DNA of 64,000 bases from Blasia pusilla (GCA_050084515.1 CM114271.1:63736001-63800000); one strand, 5' to 3'; positions 11,301 through 23,476 are shown, numbered from the stretch's first letter. The notes: generated from the sequence alone by a model not told the origin. Translations and numbers: made by a program.

Positions 11301-11665
11301 GGAAGATTCACTGAGTGAGAAAATTTTGAAATTAAATGAAAATTGTAAGAAAAAATTGAGATTTCTGTGTAGAAAAATTTGGAAGACGATGGAAGTTAGC
11401 TTCATAATCTTTTTTCTCCACTTGAATTTAATCCAACCTCTCAAATTTATTGTTTTGTGTTAATAAGGTCACTTTTTAACCTTCCATGCTTAACATCATT
11501 TTATTAAGCCACAAGAGTTATCTTGAATCTGGGCACATATTAAGATATAAAAGAGATTAAATATTTTCAATTTTCTTTTAAGACTCTTCACATTTGGCAC
11601 AATAGAGAGAAATTTAGAAAATAGATAGCTATCCTTGAAAATATAGATGAATATGCATATATCAT
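8331..11665. repeat. Gene-free interval with dispersed copies of a 'GAAACCATT' repeat
   Basis: No credible gene is visible. A degenerate module of roughly 100 bases recurs: a TATGGTTGT...AATCCTTGG...AAGG part, then AATGGCTTCTTATTCCTCAT, then GAAACCATTC and a short AGTAGTGG segment. Copies or pieces lie near 8700-8740, 8800-8930, 9655-9750, 9780-9900 and 11180-11310, and continue at 13170-13210 and 13355-13425. Because AATGGTTTC is the complement of GAAACCATT, several copies contain small inverted repeats. It is probably a degraded transposon family; I cannot name it. Confidence 0.4.
10730..10990. repeat. CTTCG/CGAAG-rich tract
   Basis: About 260 bases are dominated by GCTTCG, CTTCGTT and their complements CGAAGC and GAAGCTC, in both orientations, with intervening TTCTTTCTT runs. 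It looks like a decayed inverted or tandem repeat. Nothing suggests coding. Confidence 0.5.
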
Positions 11666-12926
11666 ATGACCAAGAATGACCTAGAAAACACTTTGCCTTA
11701 CTCGTATATACTTTACCTTACTCGTATCGAAAAGTGGTTGGAGGAATGTGATAGTGAAGGTGTCAAGCTTGGGGACTTTGTCATCAAAGCTCTATTGTAT
11801 GCAGATGAAATCATATTACTAGCACGTGATGGCATTAGTTTACAAAAACACCTCGACACTTTGGCAAGGTTTTGTACCCAGAATCAGATGGAGGTTAATA
11901 TGGAGAAGTCTAAAGTCATTATAGTGGGTACTAGATCCAAGTGCACATTCTTTTACAAAGGTCTACAATTAGAACAAGTGAAGAGTTCCAAATATCTAGG
12001 CATTGATTTCCCTAATGACTATAGTTGGGCACTTTGCGTGCAAAAGAGAGTAGAAGCTGGTTACAAAGCTCTATATTCATTTTTAAACCGGTGTAGAAGA
12101 GCTCATCTTGTGTCGTGGGATCTTAGGAAGTTCTTATTTAGGAGCTTAGTATTGCCGGTGGTCTTATGTGGGATCCAAGTTTGGGGCCCTAGTTATAAGA
12201 AGACAAGTGGAAGCGCGTGGAGAGGGTGCAAAAGATCTTTCTACAAGAAGAATTGCGTGTAAGAAACCAAACTCCGTATGCTATTCTTCTTGCGGAAACA
12301 TGTTGTCTTTCTCTAGAGGCTGAAGCTCTTTACTTGACCATCACTTACATCGCAAGGGTGAGATCTCTGATGTTTCTCGCCTCCCTCATCAAGCTTTGCG
12401 AGCCACACGTTCCATAGGATGGATGGCGGATGTGGTGACTTGGTCTTCAAAGTGGAATGTGGCGGAACGCGATTGGGACTTGAAACCGATGGCACTCCGC
12501 GAGCATCTACAGAAGCAATTTCTCAACATTATTTGGAGCAGCCCAGGCACCAAAATGGAGTTTTATCAACTTCATGTTAATCCTATGCTTGTATATTGTG
12601 AACAAGGATACCTACTTGCGGAGATCTCCACATTCTTACATCATATTATCGCACGACATCGAATAGGGTCTCATAGGCTAGGAATTGAGAAAGGACGATG
12701 GTTTAATATTGATAGAAGTGAACGAATTTGTAGTTTATGTCACGGAGAAAATATTGAGGATGAAGAGCATGTGTCTGTTACATGTCCAAGGTATGAAGAG
12801 ATTAGACTAGCTCATAAAATAGATGTGGAGAATTTCTATTCCTTTCTACAGCTAGTGCCTTATGAATTAGGTTGTTATATTAGGGACGTCATTATTCATC
12901 GCTCAAATGCTCTAGGCAGTAGCTAG
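11666..12926 (+). pseudogene. Non-LTR retrotransposon (LINE) reverse transcriptase, 3' part
   Basis: The first frame reads KALLYADEIILLARD, the RT catalytic box where YADD is expected but the second Asp has become Glu, followed by LARFCTQNQMEVNMEKSKV and SSKYLGIDF, the usual sequence around the RT thumb of plant LINEs. After a frame change near 12217 and another near 12400 the product continues to WFNIDRSERICSLCHGENIE and DEEHVSVTCPRY, a CX2C...HX4C zinc-binding tail typical of such elements, ending in TAG at 12926. The palm motifs upstream of YADD and the endonuclease are absent, which is the usual 5' truncation of LINE insertions. No clear poly(A) tail or target duplication was found. Confidence 0.8.
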
Positions 12927-14205
12927 GAGAGGGTCTTTAGGATCTTTTTCAAATTCAGTGAATGAATGACTTATAATATGTTTTTCAGCCTTTTGACCCT
13001 TTGGGTCCCACGAGCTTGATCTATTTACCATACCCTATCTAATTGAGAAGGGGACCAACATCCACTCATTCTCTCGTTGCAAAATTTTGTTCTCCATGGT
13101 GGTGTGTGAGTGTGAGAGCCGTTTCCCACCAGTTATGCTTCTTTAGCAATTTTCTTCGGAGTGGCTTCTTGTTTCAAATGGTGGGAAACCATTCCAACTG
13201 TCGTAGTGGAATGGATTTGCTTGGAGCATGCAATTTTTGGACATTTTGGACATAAGGAAATATATTTTCCGGTTCAACTAGGGAGTAATTATTAGCATGA
13301 TAGCTTTTAAATAATCTTATGAACTTATGCGAGCCATGGGTGAGAGTAATCCCTCTACAGAATGGCTTCTGTATTTCTTGCATTGGAAACCATTCTATTA
13401 ATAGAAGTAGGATGGATGACTTTGAACATTACAAGGACATCAGAATAAAGTGGGAGGTTTTTTTTCTTGGAAATTATGCCTTATTTAGGTAAAGTGTTCA
13501 CATATATTCTTGGTCTTAGAAAGAAGTAAATAGACGAGAAAAAATAATCGATTATTTTTTCTCCTCTATTTACTTCTTTCTAAGATTGTGCATCTAGCAA
13601 GTAGCAAAGCCTAAGAGAAAAAAATTAAAACAAAGTTTTCTAGATAAACTCCGGATTGGGAAGGTAATTGTGTTGCTCATACACCTAATCAAAATAATGG
13701 CCTTCCTCTACAACTAGTGCCTACCTATGATGCAAGCATGGGCCTTAGAGTACCATGGAAACGTCACTCTATGAGTTGTGAAGGGACGAGTTAGATATGC
13801 GGAATGGCTTGCAAACCATTCCGTGGTCTCAATAAGAGTCCGTAGTCTCAATAAGAGGGAAAGGCACTTTGGAAGTAAGTGGAGAAATAGAGAACGTAAC
13901 AAAACATTACGGGTACGGGTACGGGAAACAATTTGAAAAATAAACACGAGAAGCTTCATTGTAAACGTGAGAGGGAAACAAGTGCGGTCAACGGAGAGAT
14001 CAATGTGGATGGAAGAAATGGCACTCGGATGAGTCATGTTTCTACATACCCGACTGAATCCCATTACCACACAACCGCTTGGGAGGAGGGCAACGTTCCC
14101 TCTAAATGGAAAACGTTCAGCAGTAAAGTGGACCATTTCAAAATAGACAACGTGAAGCTTCGGCATAATTGTGATAGGGTCACTGCAGATAGAAAACACT
14201 TGCAA
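12927..14205. other. Gene-free interval with a long palindrome
   Basis: It holds two further pieces of the GAAACCATT repeat (13170-13210, 13355-13425) and the 72-bp palindrome at 13514-13585. Short ORFs on both strands have no recognisable motif. Confidence 0.4.
13514..13585. repeat. 72-bp near-perfect palindrome
   Basis: The two 36-base halves, 13514-13549 and 13550-13585, are reverse complements with one C/C mismatch and no loop. The centre is AATAATCGATTATT and the outer tips are TCTTAGAAAG and CTTTCTAAGA. It may be the joined ends of a small foldback transposon. No further symmetry was found outside it. Confidence 0.9.
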
Positions 14206-15107
14206 TCTATATAATAATGGGCCACCACATATGCATAATACGACAAGATAGCATATCAATAAGAAAAAATAGGCAACATCCTTGAAGTTTGTTGCTTGAG
14301 CCCTATTAGTTAGATAGAAATAGAACAAAGTAAACGGAAAGGGATTTGAATGGAATATATATTAATCAGTTAATAATTATTTTAATATTATAATATGTAA
14401 TAATAAAAATTAATAAATATGATAAATAACCAAAATTTTAGAAATTTTACCTCAATTCATATTTGATGGAAAAAGGAAATAAAATTTTAATGGATGAGTA
14501 GATTTTTTTAATTTTATGGAAAGAAAAAATTACTTAATGTATTGGGATATCATTTAAATTTGAATGGAGAATTGTAATTACTAAGAACAATGAAAAATTA
14601 TTATTCTTCTAAGATTTTAGAAATTACAAATCATATTTAAAATTTGAAAGAAATAACAAGATAATTTTTTAAATAATCATATTAATTCACATGTGATATT
14701 TTGGGAAAGTAAAATGAATTTGAATGGAAAAGGAAAATGATTTGTTAATTAAAACTAGCTAAGATTTTGATTAGTGAATGTTATTTCGATGGGAAGAGTG
14801 GAAGGGGAAGAATAGTTATTGTTTGAGCTTTTACCGAGGAGTGAAATTATTTAGGGGAGATGAGTGTTATTTAAAGGTGATTTTTTTTCTTTTAAGATTT
14901 AAAAAAATGTAAATTATATTTAAATTTTAAAATTAAATAAAATTTGAAAACTTAACCATAATTTTAAAAAACTATTATTGAAACATGTTTTTAAGACCCT
15001 ATTGAACAAGAAAAAAAGATTTCACATATTATGGGAAATTTTTAAAAAAATTGAATGCAACGTAATTAATCCTTTCACTAACTAAAACTATTCAAACACT
15101 TTACTAG
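14206..15107 (+). mobile_element. Non-autonomous Helitron, copy 1 (3' hairpin lost)
   Basis: It begins TCTATATAATAATGGG after an A and ends CTAG before a T, the Helitron pattern of insertion between A and T without target duplication. The body is AT-rich and non-coding and is alignable along most of its length with 55347-56262. Just before the end this copy lacks roughly 28 bases, including the short GC hairpin that precedes CTAG in the sister copy. Confidence 0.7.
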
Positions 15108-15473
15108 TCAACTATAATCGAGACACGACACTATGGCTAAGGAGCTATAATCGGGACATGACACTATGGCGAAGGAGATGCTGAATAGATTCTGAGTGCT
15201 TTCATCGAAAACCATTTTGTACTCTTCACCGCTTCCGGGCATATGGATTTCCGTTTCCATAGAAAGCAATGGCAATCCGAAGGCCAAATGCAAATGTTGC
15301 CCTTAGCTATCCACACCACACAATACATGTACGCCAACAAGTATTATATATCCACTTTATTATAAAATAAACCTCAAAAGAGGACAAAGAATTGTAATAA
15401 CTCAAAAGAGGAGTCAAAAAATACATAAAAGAATGCAAAAAGAAAATGGCAACAAGCCAACGCAAACACCGGC
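15108..15473. other. Short gene-free interval
   Basis: A 35-base direct repeat occurs near its start: 'TATAATCG(A/G)GACA(C/T)GACACTATGGC(T/G)AAGGAG' appears at about 15113 and again at about 15146. Otherwise nothing is recognised. Confidence 0.4.
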
Positions 15474-16378
15474 TCAACGAGCTACACGATTGATGGCTTG
15501 AAACAAATCTGACAAGAATATGAGTGGTTGTTCAGACGTGAATGGACGACGAGGCGAGCGACCCCCCACCACCTCTTCACGACGTATCAATGCCAAGGCT
15601 TGTGCACGTTGTAAGGCCACTGAGATGCATTGCCGAAAATAAGTAGTAACTACCGAGAGAGAAGGACTATGGGAAGGGGCAAGGTGATGATTCTCGAGGG
15701 AGTGGTGAGCACATGTTTTCAGGAAAGTATCAAAAGACACATGTAAATGACCGAATACTTCCATTGCAAAAGGAATAAATCCATCAGTCGCATGTCTCAC
15801 AAAGATAACTTAACTCCTTGATTCTTGCTGCAGCCTTGCCGCCAAACCTTTGGTATAAAGCGGCTCGACACACCAAATCAGAACGTGTTGGATAAGCAAC
15901 CACCACATCACCTAGTGTCCGGAATCCACCTCTAGACATAACAAGATCCACTCTCCGACGAGAGGTTGCTTGTGTGGTTGAAGGTAGGACATGGAGTTGC
16001 TAAAAAATGGGCAATAGCAAAGAGTGGGCTCCCCATGGGATCACCTTGACGTGTGCCACAAGCCGATTGTAGAATACTATATTCCCCAGAAGTAGCATGA
16101 TGGGAATAGATAATGGGCGTATCATAGGCATAGAAGGAGCGAACAAATGGAATGAGGCTCGCGAGTTGTCCTCTTGCACAACGTAACTCCTCAAAGATGG
16201 CCACACGAGAAACTGAATTGAATGCGTTAGCCACATCGACTTGAATTGCTACCCAATCTGGATGAATATCAAGAGTGGAGCGAATCCCATGCACCACAGC
16301 CTCACAACCTCCAGGAGTTGCCACTCCAAATTGATGAGGAACAACAACAAGTCCATCGTTGCATCTAGTATTGAACAC
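15474..16378 (-). pseudogene. Second LINE-type reverse transcriptase relic, internally deleted
   Basis: On the minus strand 16378-15932 reads QFGVATPGGCEAVVHGIR, then AIQVDVANAFNSVSR (RT palm motif with the first catalytic Asp) and GTRQGDPMGSPLFA (RT motif B-like). The frame then breaks. DVVVAYPTRSDLVCRAA and the C-terminal part (EVFGHLHVSFDTFL, SVALQRAQALALIRREE, ending in codons near 15474) follow. The YADD box and thumb are missing, so an internal deletion removed the second active-site motif. This is a different lineage from the LINE at 11666; I recall this motif set from RT genes of streptophyte genomes but cannot name the clade. Confidence 0.7.
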
Positions 16379-16899
16379 CTACCAGACACGTCAGGGAATG
16401 GAGAATGAATAATACCAACATCGGAGCATTTCCTGCATCAAGAATGTGGAGAGCGAATCAGCAGGGCCTCGGCACCTCGGAGAGAATGAACCGTGGTTGT
16501 TGAACACGACATCGGACTCAAACTTATAGAGAATTTCAAAATTCAAATGGGCCCACATGAGTATGATGATATGCAACGCAATGTAAAGCAGCAAAACTCG
16601 GAAATCCGGATCTGAAACGGAGCGGGTATAGGCCAGAACCTAAACCCTACACGACAGCCTGCCGGATTCGTATGCTAAATTCCCCTTCATTTCGACCGGT
16701 CGCATGGACCCTGCACCCGTCCGAAACCCGCGCTGCTTAACCACTAATTAAGACGATTAGTTGTGGGTTTATCGTCCGGGTTCTCGACTTAGGTTCAGGA
16801 ATGAAGAAGGGAAGAAGGTTCAAAGAGAGGCCTTGAATACCAGGAATAAAGACAGGCAGTTAGGACTTTCTTTCCTGATTCCACACAAGGCTAAAGACG
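16379..16899. other. Upstream region of the Kintoun gene
   Basis: No gene is seen. The part after about 16620 is more GC-rich and likely holds the promoter and 5' UTR of the gene starting at 16900. A small imperfect inverted repeat (ACCACTAATTAA / TTAGTTGTGGGT) lies near 16740-16770. No convincing TATA box was found. Confidence 0.4.
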
Positions 16900-19800
16900 A
16901 TGGCAAACTCCAGTTTCGATAAGATCGACATGTCACCTCAGGTACTCTACCACCACATGCATCGCTGTTGCAGCGAGTCTCTTGCCGGCCCACTTAGATG
17001 TTTGCATGCCTCAAATGAAGGCTTTTTTGTTTCCAAAATGGTGGGTGACACCACACGTCCTCATGTTCTGTACTCCAGTACTCATCAGAAGTCCTAGCAG
17101 GTCCCAAAGGCCTTTCCATCGAATGGATACTGCACTTCTGGCGCGTCTTTCTGGACGCTATTTTTGACTCCAACTTCTTCACAAATTCAGGAAATGAAGA
17201 ACATGACAAAGCTGATGAAGGACCCGAAGTTTATGGACCTGTTTGCCGACTATGCCAAGGAGATCTCGGATCCCAAAAACAGAGAGGTACACGAATCTGT
17301 CTTTCTTCTCTCACACATACTTACAACATGGTTTCTTGCTGACTAGTTCTGATTGTCCCCTCCGCAAGAAGTCTGGGAATTTGAGTCTGAGACACGCATG
17401 TCCAGAAAGGCTCTACATAATCGACCCTCCAACAAATCAAATCACTGAGAAAGACTGCTTTGATTGAGATTGTTCCAGCAAAGCAAGCAATGTTTTGCGA
17501 AGATGATCCGCCTGAGAGTCTTGTTGTCCCTCTTGGAACCAGGAGATGGAAAATGCGTTGAGGGATGCAGAGAAGAGAGGCGATAGAGTACCTGGGTTTC
17601 CTGAAGGGAAAGAACTCCTGATTCCAACTGCAGCGTTTTGTGCTAAGACGAAGAATGACAAAACAGGTGTCAAGGTAATTTGTAAGGAGTACTACGTTTT
17701 GGAATGCGATCACAAGGAGCAGAAAACGGGTAAATGCATGAGCCCAAGGACGTTCAAACTTGTACCCCAAAGGAAGCTCTAATGAGAACAAGGAGAGTGT
17801 ATCCAGAAGACCAGCTGTGATTGAGCAGGAGATGGATGGGCTCGCATTCCCCCTTTTTGCAAAGCTTCGAGGGAAGTGATTACGTCTCCTCTCTCCGCCT
17901 GTTTTCACACCACACCTGTGGCAGGTTTTCATCAACATTTGCCACTCCGACAAATTGCCAAGCCCAAAGGGACGGAAAGACCTGATAAGAGTGGTACATC
18001 ATGGGACATTCCCTACAGTTTGGCTCCTGCGCACACAGACAAGGACAAAGGTGACCTACGTTTACAACTCAGTTTCCAGAGAGCATGCCCGGAGTGTTAG
18101 CCCAGAAATCCATCGTGGTTCCATTGCTGCGCAGAGATCAGGCGCACTATTGATATGCTGAAGGTCTGGACCTGCCCAAGAGATTCATTGCGTTTCCCAC
18201 ACAGTTGTAAGCAATTAAATGCTGCCCGTCATGTGCAGGGGGAGCGTCCTGTGAAGTGCATGACTTCGTTGTCAGTACCGAAACCCACCAACTTGCTCTC
18301 GACACTTATCGGTTCAAGAAGTTTCTAGTGGAGACTGCCATCGATGCCATTGAAACACAGCGTGGTGTGCATCTGTCTCGAGGTAGGACGGCAGAATTGC
18401 ACGACTGCTGGCCCGAGCAGTGTGAAAAAATAACAATGTCTACATGCGTCTGCCAAGTATGTCGTTCTTGTCAAGAACGATACTCAAAGATTAAGCTTCT
18501 GTCAAGCAAAATGAGAGAGGAAAAGCCATCAGGAAAGCAACAAAGGGGACTCAAGGAGTCAAGCACCAATACGGCCACAACCGCTCAGGAATTAGTGAGA
18601 AGAAAGCCTCTCTAAAGAAGGATCATTGCTCAATGCAGACATGAGATCAAGTAAAACCCACAGAAGCTTAGTTTCCGAGAAGTGGCCCATCCCCCTCGCG
18701 CTTTCAGTAAAATCGTATGTCCGTCTTCCTCGGGTCTCCAGAACGTTCCTCAACCTATTTGCACCTCTGCAGAGTTTACTCTTCCTAGGCTGAAGTACAA
18801 GGGCCCAACGAAAGACCCAAAGATGCTGACGATCCCAAAGCGTGCACATCAAGGGCCTCCACCTAGAAGTGCGAATCCAGCACCTGGTAATGGACTGCAT
18901 GGCTCCATGTTTCACAAGTTATTCAGAACTGAAAACCAACAGTCCTTGGTATGTTTATGAGCAGATCAAGTGGTTTGATTAGAATCGACTATCCCATGCA
19001 CGTCTTGAAGCCTAGATGCACCAGCAAGTTCACATTGTCGTTAGGTAGAGAAATGAAATGTCGCAATTCGCACAGCCAAACATTCAGATCCATCGGCAAA
19101 CTTCAGAATTTTGTTGGTTCCATGAAGTGCTAAGCAATCCAAAAAAAACAACTAGCTGAGATGCGGGCTAGCCCCTTGTGATCAGATGAGGATAGTGATT
19201 TGTGTCGTTTTGCAGGCAGAGATCCAAATCCTAGGACGATCAGGCAAGGAGGTACAGACTCTCCAAGCAGCAAATTCACCATCACACCTTCTGGCCCTGA
19301 GAAAGAGACCGCTAGCTCAAGGGATGTTAGGCGATCCGTGCAATGCAAGGACAGACCAAGTTCAGAAAGCAGTTCCACTTCTCAAAATCAGGAGAATCCT
19401 CCGAGTGCATGTTTGTTGGATTCCCATCAAACCAAGTCTGATGAATTATCCAACCCCACTGTTGCTGCATCGATGCGCGGAGATGTTCGTGAACATGAAA
19501 ACGAAAGTATTGAAAAGGAGATAGAGCCCAAATATGAGTTGATTTACAGAAATCGTCTAGATTTGACACAATTCTGGTAAGCTGTCCACTTTTATTCAAA
19601 ACGCACTTTCAATCTTGTCGTCCTGTGCACAAATCATTGACTCGAATGAACACTGGCCATTTTGGTGCTATGTGACAAGTGCATCACATTATTGACATGA
19701 AATACATATTAAGGGTTCTAATTGACCAAGATATGTGAGTGCCCTACGACTATAACTCAGCAAGAGGATTAGTCAACGTGATCAGAATTAGACACTCTTC

Positions 19801-21090
19801 TCGACGTGCTTGTGGTCGCGGAGTCTATACTGGGTGCGCCACGGATTGGGCCATTTGATTACTTGATGACTCCGGCACATCGTTCTCTGGGTAATCGGCC
19901 CGTGGTCTGGGTTAGAGCTCGGCGTTGGTGCATTAATTTGAAGTAACTTAGAACTGAGACAAATCAGAACCACAAATTTAGGCTGTCCATCCTCTGATAT
20001 CAAATATTCTTAAGGGAACATGCCATGCGGTGAGCAACTAAAATGATCCTGGTGCTCGAGACATGGATCTTCAGGTATCACCACGACCTCCAACCTCTCT
20101 TGCAACTCAGACAGCTATGTCCTCAGAAATTCCTTGACTCTGGTCACAATTCCGTAGACTGAAGAGCTCAGGAAATTTCGCGCAGGGAAGATAAGGCCAG
20201 TATGCCCGCAACATGTGAAGACCCAGGAGATATTGTCTTCAAGGTTCATCTACCAACTGTGGTAAACAATCTTCCACATACCAACTTAAACTCACTGAAA
20301 ATCTCGTTTCAATTGCCTGTTGCCGAATCCAAGCAGACGAAGTCTGGCAACTCAATGTTGGTGTTGCTCTTCTGCAGGTTGCTTTAGACGATATAAAGTT
20401 GGATGTTTCTAAAGATGACGTTATGTTGCTCGTGCCAGGAAGATATCAGCTCAAGGTACGTTAACTATTACTTTACTTCTCATCAATTATACCGTAATGC
20501 TCTGCAGTTCAGCGACCATTTCAATTTCAATGGGACTCATTCCAAGGGATGGGGAAAATTATGGTTTTGAGCGACCATGCATAGTACGACTTTCATGCAA
20601 AGTCTCCACGGTCAACCCAATAAAGGGAGATCCTCGAAAGCCCCACCAGCACTATAAGTAAAGTCTCACGGACCTTTGAAACAGTCACTGCTGCACGCCT
20701 TTCGAAAGCACCTCCGCCTGTATGATCTCATGCGTTCCGACTATTGGGACAGTATTATTGAGGCAGAGGTTTTAGAGCCAGATCTCAAACATACCTGCCG
20801 CACCAGCTCATGCATAGGCCCAAAGCCCAACAACGGCTAAGAGAGATTGGACGGAAAATAATTAGTGCATTTTTGGACTCCAGTTTGGTTTTACACAAAC
20901 AATCTAGCTTGACTACCTTCATAGAAAGGACTGCACCGTGACTTTTGTGCTCTTGTGATTCTCGTTGTCTCAGATCCGATTGAAGTACAAAGTGGATGAA
21001 GAGCGCGGTCAGGCCCAATTTGACAAGATAGCGCAACAGCTCCAAATTACTCTTCCCATTCAGAAAGGGCGAGCCTCGGCCACGAAATAA
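16900..21090 (+). CDS. DNAAF2: Kintoun/DNAAF2 (PF13-like) axonemal dynein assembly factor, with a one-base frame break
   Basis: This cytoplasmic co-chaperone adaptor of the PIH1 family is needed to pre-assemble ciliary dynein arms. Exons, all with GT/AG borders and matching phases: 16900-16941, 17191-17286, 17543-17674, 17925-18050, 18239-18382, 18476-18594, 18742-18886, 19216-19576, 20186-20261, 20378-20455 and 20974-21090, about 478 residues. Exon 2 reads DPKFMDLFADYAKEISDP, exon 3 LIPTAAFCAKT, exon 4 VFINICHSDK then SWDIPYSLAP, and exon 5 EVHDFVV and FKKFLVETAIDAIETQRGV (PIH1 domain). Exon 7 has LPRLKYKGP, and exons 8-11 hold the C-terminal CS-like domain (YELIYRNRLDL, KLDVSKDD, YKVDEERGQAQFDK, LQITLPI). 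Exon 4 needs a one-base shift near 17951-17957 to join VFINIC to SWDIPYS; its 126 bases are one short of what the next exon's phase requires. Either this copy is a young pseudogene or the base is a sequencing error. Exon 6 borders are the least sure. Confidence 0.85.
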
Positions 21091-23293
21091 AATTTGCATT
21101 GTTTAGATAAATATTTCAAATGTCTGGTGTGCCTGAGGCATTTCTAAATGCCTCGTTCTGACTTTATGATTTTCTAAAAGAAAGTCAACGTTTCCTACTG
21201 CTCTACAAATATACAATGACATGAACAGGGACAAGCCCACCATATCCCGAAATACTTCGCTTTCATTTTGGCTACATCATTGACTCCAGAAAGGACACTT
21301 TAAAGTCAAACAGAAATTTTAGTACTGATCTTCATCCGGCTCTTTACACCCCATCCGCTTCCCACCAAAGCTATATAGTAAATAAGTTACTGTGAACCTT
21401 CATCCGATATTGTGAAAAACGAGGGGTCAAGTAAGCTGGTGCTCAACCACCTTTCCTGCCACAAAAGAAGTCGATCAACTTCGCATCAAAAAATTATTGA
21501 AACTGGGCATCCTGAGATCTCCCCGACTTTTGTTATCTCCACTCGAATTATTAACGATGCTATGAAATCCCAATCCACTTACAAAATTCCAATGTTTTTC
21601 TACTCAGGTCAAGTACTCTCGCAGCTCATTTCAAACGAACGACAGACTTCGATTGCATCGAGCATAGAGAAGGCCCTCCCTTTACTGTGACTGCAAATAG
21701 TCTTCATAGGGAAGTCAAACTCTCTAAACTATCTTGGCCCAAAGATCTTTGTGAAACTAGACGTCTCCTGCTTATTAAATCCGTCGTACATTGCACGTCA
21801 AAAGGCAAAATCAAAACACAATGACGCACCTTGTGTGGCGATCTTTCAAAAGCACCAGGTGAACAGGGTCATCCACGTTAAGCTTGAAGAACTCAATCGC
21901 TACGTACCAGCAAGTTGAAACACTGAAGCCAGGAACAGTAACTATCAGTATTCAAGTCCACCATCTCGCGGTGGATGCGCACACATGCTACACAGTAGAT
22001 TGACAAGAACCTTACATGCCAAAGAGGAATTGAAATTCACGAAAAAACACCTGGAGGCCTACACAGTTCAACCACAAACTAGCCACTTCTCCGTTCGACT
22101 CGACACTACAAACTTTCACGCGCAGACATCTATTAACCATGGAGATTCTGCAGATTACTTTCATAATCTCAGCAGCTAAATTTTGATCTGAACCACTCTG
22201 TTCTCATGAAAATTTTCTGGTGAAAGTTTGCCCTCATGCACTCTCGAAACTATTGAGAAAACGCTTTGACATTCATTAGCTGTCGGATCTCAAGTCTCAT
22301 CGAACAGTCTTCAATCCGTCGGCATTCAGAATCTAAACTCTCACCCGATGCTCTCCGATAAACCCTACCTGCCAGTGCAGATGAGGAGGAAAGCCCAGAG
22401 AATTCGCTTGGTCCAGGTTGACTCCTTGTAACAGATCCACGCCTGAAATCATACCAGGCACGATGAAATTTGTCAACACACCTCGGCACTTTTGGTAGAA
22501 AACGACAGGCGCTCCACGTATGGACTCCAGGTAGATTGTGAAAACTTAATACACTTCCACACTTAAAGACGACTTTTGAAGAGTGAGTCAGATGATCATG
22601 AACTACTACTTACTAGCACAAAAACGGATCTCACAAGAGATCTACATGAGGTGGGGACGAACACTCACTACTAGTCACCGGGTGTAAGTCATATTGTCCA
22701 AGACCGTGTGACGACAACATCTCCCATAGGCGACCAACCGTACTCCCTCTGAGATATTATGAAAGTCAAGTAGACTCCGCTGTCGGACTGTGCACATCCT
22801 CAACAAGTCTAACCATCTGTCCAATTCCCCCTACATCTCTCGTTACACGCCTTCGTGTAGAGTGTCTTCAATTGACATCGACGCCAGAATCGCGAGCGAT
22901 TGTGGATTTAGTATCGCTAAATCTCTCATTTGTGTGTGCCGTTTCTACGTGATGTTATCATAAACAAAGATACCGATTCTCAAGCAAAAATACCAGTATT
23001 TGCTAGCTAGAGCTTGGCTGCACACCTCGGTGAACGGGATTCCGGCCACGTACAAACTTTATAGTGAGGATGATCATTCCCTTGTACGAGGATTGGTTGG
23101 GTCTGGGAGAACAAGCTGATAGACATGCGTGGACATGACAGACATTGAACATAGTTGGAATAAACGAAACAACATCAGCCACTTGCTCTAGCACTCGGCC
23201 GTCTAGAATCAGATGTGTACTTGAAAGTTACACGCACAACCAATAAATGAAGATTTGATGACAATTGTGTCAAGAAATTGGAAAATCACTCAC
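21091..23293. other. Intergenic region between the Kintoun and DUF1475 genes
   Basis: It starts with the Kintoun 3' UTR. I see no gene with recognisable motifs. Minus-strand frames at 23194-23003 and 22489-22250 were examined as possible further exons of the DUF1475 gene but do not continue its conserved sequence. Confidence 0.4.
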
Positions 23294-23476
23294 AAAGAAC
23301 AAAGAGATCGTGATGTAGAAGTCAATGAGCGTAGCGCTCATCCACGCTGTGAGCAGCTCCTTCCGGAAAGGTGTTCCATCGGTGACACAAGTGTACACTA
23401 CAACGACGGCTTGCATGAGACCAAGCAAACTAAACACTACTCTTCCAACCACCACTGGAGAGAACGCCATTTCCAT
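23294..23476 (-). CDS. DUF1475-type plant membrane protein, first exon only
   Basis: The exon starts with ATG at 23476 and reads VVFSLLGLMQAVVVVYTCV, then TDGTPFRKELLTAWMSATLI and DFYITISLFF, ending at a GTGAGT donor (23293-23288). This matches the N-terminus of the plant DUF1475 family: a first transmembrane helix, a conserved 'TDG.PFR..LLT.WM.ATL.DFY' block and the start of a second helix. Function is unknown. The family usually continues with a 'WVxYKE' block and two to three more helices. I could not find that on the minus strand down to 22200, so the gene may be truncated or the next exon may be too diverged to see by eye. It is divergently arranged with the small ORF at 23782, about 305 bases apart. 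Confidence 0.6.

Noticed and set aside
13714-14328. 204-codon minus-strand open frame
   Set aside because: It runs across the Helitron 5' boundary at 14206 and has no motif, so it is unlikely to be a gene.
16391-16594. Minus-strand frame just upstream of the LINE relic
   Set aside because: It contains no RT or endonuclease motif and lies in the region before the Kintoun promoter.
17321-17953. 210-codon minus-strand frame
   Set aside because: It is antisense to Kintoun exons 3 and 4, and the plus-strand reading has conserved PIH1 motifs.
22250-23194. Minus-strand frames as later exons of the DUF1475 gene
   Set aside because: They lack the hydrophobic helices and the WVxYKE-type block that should follow the first exon.
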